Assembly (NCBI RefSeq): GCF_016808335.1
Contig: NC_053141.1
Span: forward strand, 23,728,640-23,792,639
Direction: 5' to 3'
DNA from: Panicum virgatum
Taxonomy: Eukaryota; Streptophyta; Magnoliopsida; Poales; Poaceae
Length of the DNA: 64,000 bases
Shown: positions 1 to 12,300 of the stretch, piece by piece
How positions within the stretch are numbered: the stretch's first letter is position 1
Layout of the letters: every line of letters begins with the position of its first letter
Translations under genes and position numbers: made by a program
Notes under the pieces: model-generated
What the model saw: only the letters and a program-made list of their open reading frames with translations
The model's database searches: none
What the model was told of the DNA's origin: nothing

Positions 1-760
1 TCTCAAAATAGTAGCAATAGGGCAAAAATAGATGCAATAGGTTGAACATACAACTAAATCAGTTTGGTTGCAAGCCGTTGCAAGTAGCTTTGTGGTAATA
101 TGTGCTTTGCAACTACTTTTTGGTCATGTTGCAATACTAGTAAATGCCACGGAATAAACCATTGCTTTAGAGAGAAGTGGCAACGGCCGATGTCATGGCA
201 TTAGCATGTATTGCCACACCATTAAACATTGCCATAACATATAGTTGCAATGCACTAACATTGTGGCATTTTTTTTTGGCCAGGACCAATATTGTGGCAA
301 TAGAGAATGTAGCCACGAAAATTGTTGGTGGCAACAATAAGTTGTGCAACGAAAATAATTTTGAAGCGAGAAATAATATTGCAACAAGTTATTGTTCGTG
401 GTTAGTCAAGATTGTAGCATCAGCACCAAGTGGTTGCAAGAATAAGTGGTGCAACATAAAATTTGTAGAAGCAAGAAGCGAAATCGCATCAAGGTATGGT
501 TCGAGGTTTGTAACTATTATAGCATCACTAAATAGTGGTGGCAAAAAGAAGTGTTGCAACAGAAAATAGTTGTGGGCAACAAGTGATATTGCCGCAAGGT
601 GTAGTTTGAGGTTATTAACTATTTTAGCAACAGTCATTATAGGTGGCAACAGCTTGTATGGAGACTAAAATACAGTTGTTGCAATCAATTATAGCATCGA
701 AGAACCATTGCATTTTTGTTATTGCAACCAGCATATCCCTGTCGCTATGGATATTGCATT
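1..760. repeat. CACTA subterminal repeat region (3' side)
   Basis: Short degenerate motifs in both orientations (TTGCAAC, GTGGCAA, GTTGCAA) recur every 20-40 bp. The same motifs fill 13925-14445 at the opposite side of the element. In CACTA elements such arrays bind the element-encoded TnpA-like protein. The small open frames here are by-products of the repeats, not genes. Confidence 0.8.
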
Positions 761-1074
761 TTATTTTTTGGATCATAATTTATCATAAACAATAAACGAT
801 AAATACCCAAAATCACGTTTCAAATTAACATGAAACTGAAAGGAATCCAACATTAACTCTGCTAATGAGTAGATAATAAAATGCCAAGTGCCAAATTGCA
901 GTACAATTTCAGAATTGAGAATAGTTCATAGATAGCTAGCTAGCTACTGTTGGGTCAACAACACAACTACATCTGTCTTATGTAGGATCCAAGAAACATT
1001 GTTTGACATTGATGCAGACTATCTTTGTGTTGATCATGGAAGGCATCAGTGTGCGATTGATCCATTTAGCAAGT

Positions 1075-4000
1075 TCAAATATCCTGTTGAAGGAAAAAAG
1101 TAAATGAATGCATCATCAGACAGCATTGAAGCAAGCAACATGTGACTAAATTAGATTTACTATTTCTTCATTGAAGCAAAAGAATAGTGCTGCAGTACCA
1201 CTAAACAAAGCTCTAGGAAAAGATTAAATTAGCACTTGCCATTAAGAGACATATGGATAAGGAGCAACACGACTAGCCACAAATCTCTACTCCTAAAAAG
1301 TTCGAATGGGTTGCAGTTTTCATATAGCAAGGTTGTAGTAAAATGGACTCAATATTTGACAATGCAAATTCATTTACAATATATTGGAAAGACTATAAAT
1401 TCTTAGGGAAATGAACACTAGTAAACTATGAGTAAAGCTACATCTGGTAACATTTCAAAATCAGATTTGATGTTTCTTCATTCAGTGTTAGATAAAATAT
1501 TATAGCAAGTTTGAATTCAAGAGGACAGTAAGAACACAGGAACTCAGTAAGTGCATCAGAAAGAACACAAGGATAGTATATGAATTATTTAGGTAGCCAC
1601 AGTATGTGCTAGCAGCCTTTGATCTTGGAAAACTAAGTTATAATAGTTCCATTGTTATCAACTAGCTTGAGCAGCTAAAAATGTAAGAGAAGTTATAATT
1701 AGGAGCATGTTCATACCTGCTGGCTTCTAGTCCGTATACATTTCACAGCAGCATTCATCAAGTTATGTGAACTAATATAATTCTTGTTGGTTTGAGAAAG
1801 ACTTCTCTTGGCCTTAGAGGATGGTATTTTCGTTGCATGTATCTCCACTTGCTTTGCTGCCTCTGGGATGGATGCACTTTTTGGTGTAGTCTGAATAGGA
1901 AAAAATGGTGCAAGAAGCTAACTTAGGCCATGTGCTAATATTATCAATTGTGTGACAAATACGAATAAAATTTTGTACCTGAACTGATGCAGCTTCAGTT
2001 GCATTAGAATCTGGAGTAGTGGCAGCTCTTTTGTCAATAGGTGGCGTAGCTTCCTGTTGGATGTTTGAGTTATTTGGTTCAGGCTGCAAGGGTAACAAAT
2101 CAGCCAAGTTGTTAATTGGTTCAGAACCTTACTTGATCTCTGCTGTTAGAAATAGATATTCAAATATCTTTTACCTGAGCTAACGTGGTTTGTGTATTTT
2201 CTTGAAGTGCTGCCATGAATTCATCCCTAAGTGCTTGGATTTTCCTACTCTCTTCCTCTTTGAACTGCTGCAACTTTTCTTCTAATTTCCTTTCACTCTC
2301 AGCTTCTTGGTTTTCAAGTTTGTCATTTAGCTTCTCAATATGTTCTTGTAGCTCTTGATTTTTCTGGTTGGCTGCAACTGTAGCACGGGCTTGTTCTTCG
2401 AGTTGATCCTTCATTGATGCCCTCTCTGTTGGACGTGTAGACATGTACCCATGACCATGAACAGTGGATGTTTTGCATCCTGTGCTTTCCTTGTAGGTTG
2501 CTTGGAAAATAATATTTTCTTCTGAATTTGATATAATAGTGTCTTTTTCTTCACACTTTTCTGCAATTTTGACGACTGCATTCTCCTATTTGATACAACA
2601 ACAATGGAGTTATTATTGAATTATGAAAATTAAAGCAATAATATTATGAATCATGATGTGAGAACTGAACTAACTGCATTACTCACATAGACAGCCTGAG
2701 AAGCTTCATCAGACCATACTCCATTCCTCACGTGTGTAATCCTCCAAAGGTCAACATCAGTTGGTTCTTCACCTGTTCCGGGATCTCTCTGGATGGCAGG
2801 AATGTATTGCATCAGTTGACACTTGTGGAAAACTAAATATACAGCATGCCATTTGGTAAGATATGAAAAAGTATGTCATAGCATACCTGCTCATCGCTAA
2901 GTTTGGAGAATGGTTTGGATCCTGTGCAATGATTGGTCCTTTTTGCTCACGGTTGTTAGTGTTCCTGTTGCTTACCTTCTGCAAAAAGTTTGAATTAACA
3001 AAATGAATTAGTAGTGCAGTAAACAGATATAGTTGGCACGTGTATTTCAATAGAAAAGAAATACCTGGAAAGCGTCACTTCCAAAATACAGGATCAAATA
3101 ATGCCACTCAACAAGGTCCAAGTCGTCAGGCTTGTTCTTCATTCTTTCATCATAACTTTCGTATGCCTTGTAAGTCGCACTGAATGTTGAGCGCCATCCT
3201 TTGTACCGCTCCTTGGCCACAGCCCATATTTTTTCTTTACCATCCTCAGTGTTTTCAACCTCCCATCGATTCTGTAAATTTCAAAATCATTAAGAATGTG
3301 AAGCATTTGCATGTATGACATGATATTGCTGTTAGCCAATAAAATTAATTTCTTGTGCGTACCATTACATCGAGTGCTATAGAATTTTTCACATTTTCAT
3401 CTATGTCTTTCCAAACTTTCACTCCAATAAGCGGAGCCCTTTTTCTCGTAAACAGCACTACTTCATCCACAAATGCATGATAGTTAGGCCCTATGGGGCC
3501 TCCCAGGCTTGATGAAAAATCAATTTTTAGTTTCTGGGAGCCACTCTTTATTCTCTTTATGGCTGCTGATAAACCCTTGAGGGTACCACGCCCTTTTTTT
3601 TACAACCTTCATTTGCACCTATAAGGAAACAAATATGTTCATAATGGTCAGTCAATTTAAACATGGAGGATGTTGTAACAAATTGTTGGATGCAGTACAC
3701 ACCTGTCCCTTTTCTTGATCTACGCCTTGCATGAGATGGCCATTCTTTTTTTGGTGACGGGCTATGTTATGGTGTTCATCAGCAGCAACTCGAACATTGT
3801 CATTGGCATCATCATCTTGTGCATATGCATCTACATATAATGGAATGGTCAGTTTGTCAAATTTATAGTTTGCACATGGTAGTTACAATATATTTATATA
3901 TAAATAGGAGAGCAGGAGAGTAGATTTTACATATGTCTCTAAGATAGCCTTTACGCCTCAACCATTCTTTATATGTCTCGATGGTTTCGTCCCTGTAATC

Positions 4001-5814
4001 ATCTCTAAATTCTACATATCAACAAAGTGTTAGTAATGATATTAGCACTTATATCATACATTATCTTTGATGGGGGCGGGGGGGAGAGAATTTAACTTAC
4101 CCATTTCAAGTTGCTCTTGTTGCAGGATTTCAAGCCATTCCTTGTATGCATCAATTGGTTCTTCTGCAGTAGGTACATCTATACGACTTTTTGTAGTTGT
4201 CCCCCTTGGTCGCTTCATGGGCGTTATAGACTTCATTAATTCGGACGGTTGCTCTGTTGATATCAATAGTCTGAGTTTCCTCTCAACCTCATTGGCAGCC
4301 ATCATAGATTCTGTTTGGTGGTCATAATCAAGCAAGATGAGGCTTGCTGAGTCATTGCCACATCGCTTCAGATAGTACATGAAGTCCCGCATACTGTACC
4401 CCAACTTTGTTTTTAGTAAAACTAAGTTGGCCAATGTGATATAGGACCTATCACAAACGAGCTCAACAAATTCTGTATCCGCTGTTGTTGCCCCATAGCG
4501 TTGCAAAATTATAGTCCACGTCTCACCAGTGAGACTGCAACAACATATTATATTTTTTTGAGTACTCCATGAATGAACAATAAATCTGGAATAAATGAGT
4601 TCTAACAAAATATGTTGAGTGTATTCAACATAAACCAGTTGAAATTTTACCAAACTAGTACTCCATGAATGAACAAATAAATCTGGAATTCTGAGATATA
4701 AAAAATTAATTTCAGTGTATTGAACATAAACTAGAACTCCATGAACGAACAATAAATCTGGAATTATGAGATCTAACAAATTATGTTCAGTGTATTCAAC
4801 ATAAACCAGTTGAAATTTTACCAAATTAGTACTCCATGAATGAACAAATAAATCTGGAATTCTGAGATATAAAAAATTAAGTTCAGTGTATTGAACATAA
4901 ACTAGAACTCCATGAACGAACAATAAATCTGGAATTATGAGATCTAACAAATTATGTTCAGTGTATGCAACATAAACCAGTTGAAATCTGACCAAACTAG
5001 TACTCCATGAATGAATAATAAATCTGGAATTCTGAGATATAAAAAATTAAGTTAAGTGAATCAACATAATCAGATAGACTTCATTATCAGGGATGTAGCG
5101 CACCTGCTTGGTTCAATAGGTTGAAACGGTAGCTCGTTGTCATCAGTGAGCCCTTGGGGTACAGTAGGACGACATTGGAGCTTCTTGATCCTTTGGTCGC
5201 CGTCGTTTCCATCAGTTGGGGCTCTGCAATGTTGAATTAAATATGTTCAGTGTAGTAGAAAATAACTAGGTGAAATCTAACAAAAATTTCCTCCCATGTA
5301 ATTAAATATGTGTAGGAATTAAAGATTGCTTGGCCAGATAGATCTTCTGATGCACATTAGCATTCTCCTCCCATGTAATTCCCAGAGCAAACCACCAACT
5401 AACAGCAGAGGGACATTCAAAAAACTAGTGTTCCAAGGTTTCTCCTACCCCATCATGGCAAAGAACACAGTTATACCCTTCCTCCAGAAATTTGTTTCTT
5501 CTTCTTTTTAAGAGAATTCAGAATAACCCTATAGGTGATTTCTATGACAAACCCTAGGCATTCTCAGTCAAGATCGAAATTCTCAGTCATAGGAGTTTCC
5601 CTAAAAGAATTCAGTAGATTGAATTGGTAGATGTAAACTTCCAAGACGTAGCGTACCTGCTGGTTTCAGTAGATTGAAACTGTAACTCGTGGTCATCAGT
5701 GAGACCTTGGGGATGAGCAGGGCACCGGTGTGGTTTCTTGATCCCTTGGTTGCCGGCGTCTCCATCAGCAGGATCTCCGTGATCGCCAACAGTGTTGGAG
5801 GCACGAGTCGCCAT
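1075..5814 (-). CDS. CACTA second transposase gene (Transposase_24/Ptta-En-Spm-like), about 13 exons
   Basis: I read this as a multi-exon minus-strand gene. It starts at ATG 5814 (MATRASNTVGD) and stops at TGA 1075-1077. Exons with GT/AG borders: 5657-5814, 5104-5223, 4101-4534, 3931-4011, about 3704-3832, about 3363-3610, 3065-3271, 2887-2978, about 2689-2825, about 2175-2592, about 1978-2083, 1717-1892, 1075-1083. The middle exons match the plant Transposase_24 pattern: RGTLKGL, then IGPNYHAF, WKDIDENVK, then RWEVEN...KERYKGWRSTF, followed by an EEPTDVDLW...W.DE segment. The C-terminal part (2175-2450) is a strong coiled coil rich in E, K and Q. No stop or frameshift is needed, unlike in TNP2. 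In this family the product binds subterminal repeats and assists TNP2. Exon borders marked 'about' are approximate. Confidence 0.7.
4564..5070. repeat. 171-bp dimeric tandem repeat in intron 2 of the second CACTA gene
   Basis: Units beginning ACTCCATGAA start at 4564, 4660, 4736, 4831, 4907 and 5002. Two related unit types of about 95 and 76 bp alternate, giving a 171-bp higher-order period with nearly three copies; the last copy decays after about 5050. The array lies wholly within the intron 4535-5103. Because 171 is 57 codons, one frame stays open through the array and mimics a repeat protein. Confidence 0.85.
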
Positions 5815-6165
5815 ATGTGGATCACCAGGAAGGACCGACCTCTTCTTGCCCCCTTCTCACCAAGCGATGTACAGATGGGAGTGCGATGATTAGGGTTAGA
5901 GATGGGAGCAAGGGCGGCGGCCTGATGGTTTTGTTTGGGAAGATGATGAGGGGATCTCGCGGGGTGGGCGGGGTTAGTGGGAAAATTGGGAGGGAAGTTG
6001 AAACAGGGGAGAGGGATTTGGTGGCCAGGGAGGATTGGCGTGGGGAAATTGGCGGCCTGGGAGGATTAGCGTGGGATAATTGGCGGCCAGGGAGGATTAG
6101 CAGAAAAGTCAAGGGATTTCATCATTCTAGTAAAATATAAATGGTGAGTGTTCAAAAGAACGTGA
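5815..6165. other. Leader/promoter side of the second CACTA gene
   Basis: This G-rich stretch has short imperfect repeats of GGCGGCCNGGGAGGATTAG (5998-6100). It lies directly upstream of the minus-strand ATG at 5814, so it is the likely promoter and 5' UTR. Open frames on either strand look like composition artefacts. No clear TATA box was seen. Confidence 0.4.
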
Positions 6166-6231
6166 ATAGCCCAATGGTTTGTTATCTTGGTGTTTGCCAA
6201 GAGGTCAGCAGTTCGATTCCGCCTCACATTT
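6166..6231 (+). repeat. tRNA-like (SINE-head-like) sequence
   Basis: TAGCCCAATGG resembles a pol III A box. About 35 bp downstream, GTTCGATTCC matches the B-box core. A T-rich tail follows at 6232-6260. The stems do not form a convincing functional tRNA. A second sequence of the same layout lies at 13709-13782, and both are followed by similar T-rich DNA. A tRNA-derived SINE or tRNA fossil is the best reading. Confidence 0.45.
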
Positions 6232-6329
6232 TTTTAGTCAACTTTTATCATTTTTTATTTCTCGTACTTTAGATGATTTTTTTATTTCTCGTACTTTAGA
6301 TGATATATGGATATATGTTTTTTTCGCCT

Positions 6330-6835
6330 ATACATATGAGTCTTATAGTTTGAAAATTACTGTTTATTTTACAGCACGTTTACAAATCTGCTCCAAAACA
6401 TGTTCTTAGGTCCAACAAGATATGAATAAATACTTATTTTCCGCCATCGTTAACACATTTGTTCCAAGATGTGGTATTAGTTCCCACATGAATATGCATA
6501 TGAGTCTTATAGTATGAAAAGAACTGTTCATTTTCCGCCCTCATTCACCCATTTACTCCAAATGTAATCTTAGCTCCCTAATGATATGATCACTATGTGT
6601 ACAGTTCATCATTGAATAAATCAACTTGGCTATTTAGTTTGATCCACAAACATTATTTTATTACCTCATAACATTTTCAGAACTGATAATACACCCATGG
6701 CTACCTATGTGATCATGTCTATACATAAATACGCATGAGTCTTATAGTTCGAAATAGCTGTTCATTTTTTGCCCTCATTCACCCATTTGTTCCAAAATGT
6801 GGTCTTAGCTCCCAAATGATATGATCATATATGTG
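6330..6835. repeat. Degenerate tandem repeats inside the CACTA element
   Basis: A block containing ATGAGTCTTATAGT, then TGTTCATTTTCCGCCCTCATTCACCCATTT-like text, then CCAAAATGTGGTCTTAGCTCCC-like text recurs with drift at about 6340, 6490 and 6730. The units are roughly 150-250 bp. The remaining DNA from 6236 to 7250 is AT-rich, and I see no gene in it. Confidence 0.6.
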
Positions 6836-7452
6836 AAGAGATCAACTTGGCTAAATAATATACACAAGGCTACATGACATGATACACACATGGTTAGCTC
6901 CCAAGCGAAAGACACATCATCGTCGTCCAAATCAACTTGGTTAATTATGTTGGGTATATGTGACTATTGAAACTTTTGAGATTACAACATATATCGTACA
7001 AATCAAACATTGGAAAGGTTATCAATTCATTCTATAGTTACTAAATAGTGGGCAAACTCCCAAAATTGTTTAGTACATGGGGTCCATTAAAAATATAAAA
7101 ATGTTTCGAGTTCAAGAATTTTTTTTCCAAGAAAGTAGAAAAAAAACCACCGCATTTGAACAAAAATTCAGAAAGTTAAACATGTTTAAAGTTTTTTTTG
7201 ATATGGATCAAAATATATCCTTGAGCTGAACACAAGGGATAAGAACTTAGCGCCTACATGTGGGACCGGGATGTCAGTTAGTAATCAATTTTTTTAACCG
7301 ATCATTGGGTCCCACGTGTAAGCGGCTTGGACTTATCCTTGGCGTCTCTTCTTCCCCCGTTCATCTCCCCCTTTCCCGTCGCGTAGGGCGCAAGGGTGGC
7401 GTCTCCTCCCAGCCCCCACGATCTCCTCCCACAAATCGCCGGCGGATTGAAG

Positions 7453-8604
7453 ATGGCGGGCCGCAAGCGCTGGAACCACAACTCAAGGATGCAGCCACAC
7501 AAAAAGGAAGGGCGCTTCTTCCGCCCCTTTTCGCCATCACCGTCGCCTTCCCCATCGCCTTCGACGTCGCCGTCGCCTTCGCTGTCGTCATCCCGCCTCC
7601 CATCGCCATCGCCGTCGCCATCCCGCGACCCTTACCCCACCACGGTTCCTGGCGCCAGCCCTAGCAATTACAAAGGAAAGGGACCCGCATGGTCCAAGGT
7701 CAAGAAGGTGAATTGATTCGATCTCCTCTTATTTCAGTCCATTAGTTTTGCAGAGATTTTGACTAGATGAACGTTCCATATCAATTTGGGTTCTAATGGA
7801 CAAAAATTCAGAGTTGAGGATGAATTAAGAATCTGCATTGCATATTTCTTAAGCAACAGTGCATGCAATTTATTCTTCTACAGATCTAACCACATGTTAT
7901 GACAACTAACCACACTTAATTACACTCCAGAGTTGAGGTTCTAACTACTTCCTAGATATTTATGGAACTAACCATATGTTGCTTAAGGGCCAATCATGAG
8001 CACACATATTTCAAACATGTAGGGCACCCAACTTTGATTTAACCAGAATTCAACAAGCCAACATGCATCATTTAAATCAGAATATGTCTCATAGGACCAC
8101 AGTTTTCACCAAAGGTTTGAGAAGTATCCACTTATCATGATCCAAACTGAATATCCCATAACTCATTATCCAAACTGAATATCCCAGAACTCATGATCCA
8201 CAGTTTTCACCAAAGGTTTGAGAAGTATCCACTTATCAGGTGATGTTCTTCCCCTACCTACAATGGAACATTTCATCCATGCTATTTCCTGTTTACTTGG
8301 CACATGCAATCTGATTACTTTGAAGATGCAAGGCCATGAGTTGGGTAATTTTCCCCCACTTACTTTCATTTCTGACATAGCGTCTTTGTAAATTGGGTCA
8401 GTGCTGGTACTTACAAACATGATCAGTAACCTATTTTAATTTGTATTTCAGAAACAGTGACGTCCAGCGGGAGTGCAAATAAATGAGCCAATCGAGGTGA
8501 ACAAATTCGAGCACAAAAAGGAGGAGGTAATCTATGTGGACTTGTCCTTGTCTGATGAAGCAGGTCCATCCATCAGCAAAAAGAAGCAACAGAAGAATAA
8601 ATGA
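7453..8604 (+). pseudogene. Possible captured two-exon gene fragment between the transposase genes
   Basis: From ATG 7453 a GC-rich frame encodes a basic start (MAGRKRWNHNS), a long Ser-Pro repeat and a KGKGPAWSKVKK end. It stops at a plausible donor (AAG|GTGAAT, about 7708). A second open stretch from about 8463 to the TGA at 8602-8604 encodes an acidic/basic tail (VIYVDLSLSDEAG...KKKQQKNK) after a possible acceptor near 8452. The two pieces do not join in frame: an in-frame TGA follows the acceptor. The high GC of the first exon against AT-rich surroundings suggests captured host sequence. I do not recognise the product. It could also be non-coding leader sequence. Confidence 0.3.
8097..8240. 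repeat. About 100-bp tandem duplication
   Basis: CCACAGTTTTCACCAAAGG followed by TTTGAGAAGTATCCACTTATCA occurs at about 8097-8139 and again at about 8199-8240. A shorter duplicate (ATCCAAACTGAATATCCC) lies between them at 8141 and 8168. Confidence 0.8.
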
Positions 8605-8744
8605 AGTGTAGTTAGGATTAGGGTGCCCCTGCGTGGGCATTTTGGTTAGTTGCTCCATTTATGGTGCATCTATGTGTATATATGCTTCTATGGTCAGTTA
8701 GGGTCTGTATGAATGAACCCGTATAATACTAGAAATCAATGTGC

Positions 8745-9063
8745 ACCTTTGATGCTCCCTATTGCAGTAGTGGCTAGTCGTACCACATTTGATGCTCCCT
8801 TGCAGTAGTGGCCAGTCGTACCATATTTGTATGCTCAGTAAGGGTCTCCAGCTAGCTATTTATGACTCTGCATTGCTTCCATGCAATGTTGCTTATAAAA
8901 TATGCAATGCAGGTCCTTAATTGTATCTTCCAATCTGGAACTTTGTTTCTTAATTGCAATGATTGCTGTGCATAACAATTCGGTGACAATGAAGTAAGAT
9001 TATTTTATTACAAATGGGCACACTTTGGTGACAATGAAGTATGATTATTTTATTACAAATGGG
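8745..9063. repeat. Two short tandem duplications (about 42 and 43 bp)
   Basis: TTTGATGCTCCCT...TGCAGTAGTGGC.AGTCGTACCA is duplicated at about 8748-8790 and 8790-8830. TTGGTGACAATGAAGTA.GATTATTTTATTACAAATGGGC is duplicated at about 8980-9020 and 9023-9063. They lie between the gene fragment and the 3' end of the TNP2 gene. Confidence 0.75.
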
Positions 9064-9304
9064 CGTGTGCAGCTTCTGATTTGTAGAATGTCGCAAAAAA
9101 AAGCTTCACGATTTGTAAAATAGCTCCTGTTCCTCAAAAGCATTGATACTAAATTCCTCTTGTTCCTGACAAACTGCTCCTGATACACACAAATATTAAA
9201 ATAAGCTTCATAAGAAGTACAGTAAGAGCAAACTGAAGATATTAAGAGAAAACTGAAGATATTTTCATAGGTGCTGCACAATCGTAAAATCTTATTACCA
9301 AAAA

Positions 9305-12300
9305 TTATATGAAAAATGCTTCATCCGGTCCTTCAACTTTTGAATTCACAGGTGCTACATATCCATCATCAATGTAGTTGTCGCATGTGTCATCTTCGTC
9401 TTCATCAGCCAAGAAGTCATTTGCTGGTGGTTCAGGAACAAAATCAGCAAGTGCTTTTTTAATAACAGATGCATCACCAGTAACACCTTCGATCCCCTAC
9501 CTAGTCCAATTTGTCAACTCCTCATCCCGGCATAAATATTCCATGTCTTCCACTCCGACGTCTAGTGAGTCAACATCAATTTGTCCCTCATTTTCTGTAC
9601 GTGCTGACTCTGGCATGGCAAACAAATTCCTAGGCTTCATTCTTATAACAGATAACAAATTTGATTTCTTGTTGCCTGGCACATAAAAGACCTGCTCCGC
9701 TTGCGTGCCCAAAATGTAAGGATCATTCACATATCGTTTTCGAGTTAGATCAATGTCGATTATCCCATACTGATCCCTTTTAATTCCTTTGCCTTTGCTC
9801 TTACTAGTAGCAGGTACGTCATACCAGTCACATTCAAACAGGACGACTTCCTTCTCTCTTGGAAAATCAAGTGCGTAAATCTTTTTAATAACACCATACC
9901 ATGAGACGTCGGCAGCACTATCATCACCTTTCACTACAACACCACTATTTTGCGTAGTCAGATTCTTTTCTATGTGAGCTGTTCGGAACAAAAAACTATT
10001 TATCAAGCATCTGTTGAAAACACGTGCACGATAGTCTGGCCCTTGAGAAAGTGCATGTATCTCAGCACTTGTTTTTCCGTCTGCATATAATTTGTTGATC
10101 TGCAAGCAATAAAAAAAATATGCATCAACCAGCTAGTACACATGTGCACTCCAAAAGATATGAAAATAATTTAAGCTCACCGTACGCTCGAACCAGCCTA
10201 CAAACTGTTCCTTGTGACGCTGCTCAACATTTTTAGGTGACTGTTTCCTGAGAATATCCAAGTGCTGACTACAGTTTCATAAAAAATAGTTTTAGGCAAT
10301 CAGTTAATAGAAAAATCAAAAGATGGCACCAAAGCAACCAGTTAATTACAACTTACTTGACCCAGGGAATGGCCTCATCACAATTTGTTAATTACAATGC
10401 TCTCCAAGGTAAATCCTTTCTTAGTATAGTCAACTTTGCCAAATATGCTGAGACCACATGGTGGCTCATTTACAGCGGCACTTTCATGTCTCTCTGGACG
10501 GTTAATCTTAGTGTCAATGTCTTCCAAGAAGCAAGAGCAAAAGGTCATGCACTCCTCTGAGATATATCCCTCGGCTATTGAACCTTCAGGGTAAGCTTTG
10601 TTCCGCACATAGCCTTTAAGTGTACGCAAGTACCTCTCAATCGGGTACATTCATCTATAACATACAGGTCCTCCTAGTTTAGCCTCTTCAGCAAGATGAA
10701 CCGGCAAATGCATCATGATGTCAAAGAAAGCTGGTGGAAAGACCATTTCAAGACGACAAAGAGTTTCTCTAATCGAAACAGTCAATTTCTCTAACTCTTC
10801 AATGGTCAACTCTTTTGAACATATTGCATTGAAGAACCTACTAAGCTGAATCAATGGGATAATGACCTCTTCTGGAAAAATGTTACGGACTGCAATGGGT
10901 AATAGTTTTTGGAATATAACGTGACAATCATGAGTTTTAAGTCCAGAAATCTTACACCTCCACATGTCCACGCATCTCTTGATATTAGAGGCATAGCCAT
11001 CTGGCATCTTCACACCATGAAGAAATTTGCATAAATATGTCTTGTCCTCTGGATCCAAAGAGTACAATGCAGGAGGCAAAGTGTATTTGTCATTCTTGAC
11101 CAAAGGATGCTGATCCTTTCTCATGCCCAATTCTTCCATGTCAAGCCGAGCCTTTTCGCTGTCCTTTGATTTGCCAGCCAAGTCAAGCAAAGTCCCAAGT
11201 AAGCTCTCACAAATATTTTTTTCAATGTGCATGACATCCAAATTATGCCTTACAAGCAATGTTTCCCAGTAAGGCAGTTCAAAGAAAATACTTTTCTTCC
11301 TCCAGTTGTGCCATCTGGTTTCTTCGTCACATTGCTTCCTTTTTTTTGAGGCCTTCCCAAATGTCACTTGCTCAAAGCTTTCATACTGTTGCAGCACCTG
11401 CTCACCAGTTAAGGGGACTGGAGGATCTCTGTTTTCGACTTTGTTGTTGAAGCTAACCTTGTTCCGGCGCCACTTGTGGCCCTTTGGCAAAAATCGGCGA
11501 TGACCCATGTAACAGTGCTTCGACCCATATTTCAACCATAAATAATCTGTATCCTTATTGCAGTATGGACATGCAAACTTGCCTTTTGTGCTCCAACCAG
11601 ATAACATGCCATAAGCAGGAAAATCATTAATTGTCCAAAGCAGCACTGCACGGAGAGTGAAATTCTTCTTCACCTTCGCATCCCACGTTTGTACACCTTT
11701 TAACCAAAGATCTTTTAGCTCATCAATTAGGGGTTGCAGATATACATCTATGTTATTGCCCGAAGATTTTGGCCCTGGTATCAACATTGACATCATCCAA
11801 AACGATTGTTTCAAGCACAACCAAGGAGGCAAATTGTAGGGTATTAGGATCACAGGCCATGTAGTGTATGTCACATTCAGCATCCCAAATGGATTAAAGC
11901 CATCGGATGCAAGACCTAGTCTTACATTACGTGGATCCAAAGCAAAATCCTCAAACTGTTGATCCACGTGCTTCCATGTCATTGAGTTTGCAGGGTGTCG
12001 GATTTTTCCATCTTCGACCAGTCCCTCCTTATGCCAATGCATATATTCGGATGTGTTCGCTCTCATGTATAACCTTTGCAGACGAGGAGTAACCGCAAAA
12101 TACCTCAAGATTTTCTGTGGGACTCGCCTCTTTGGTGCAGCATCATCACTACATGACCCCTCCTTCTCATCTGAATTAGATATTTTCCATCTAGACTCAC
12201 CACATGTTGGACATGTATCCATGACAGCATATTCCTTCCGAAATAAAACACAGTCATTGATGCATGCATGTATCTTTTCATAGTCCAGGCCAAGATCACG

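Noticed and set aside
4054..4995. A 313-residue open frame with internal repeats, as a repeat protein
   Set aside because: Its first half is the 171-bp intronic tandem repeat. Splice sites at 4534 and 5104 fit the gene better, and only 4101-4534 is taken as exon.
6166..6231. Functional tRNA gene
   Set aside because: A- and B-box motifs are present, but the acceptor and anticodon stems do not pair convincingly.
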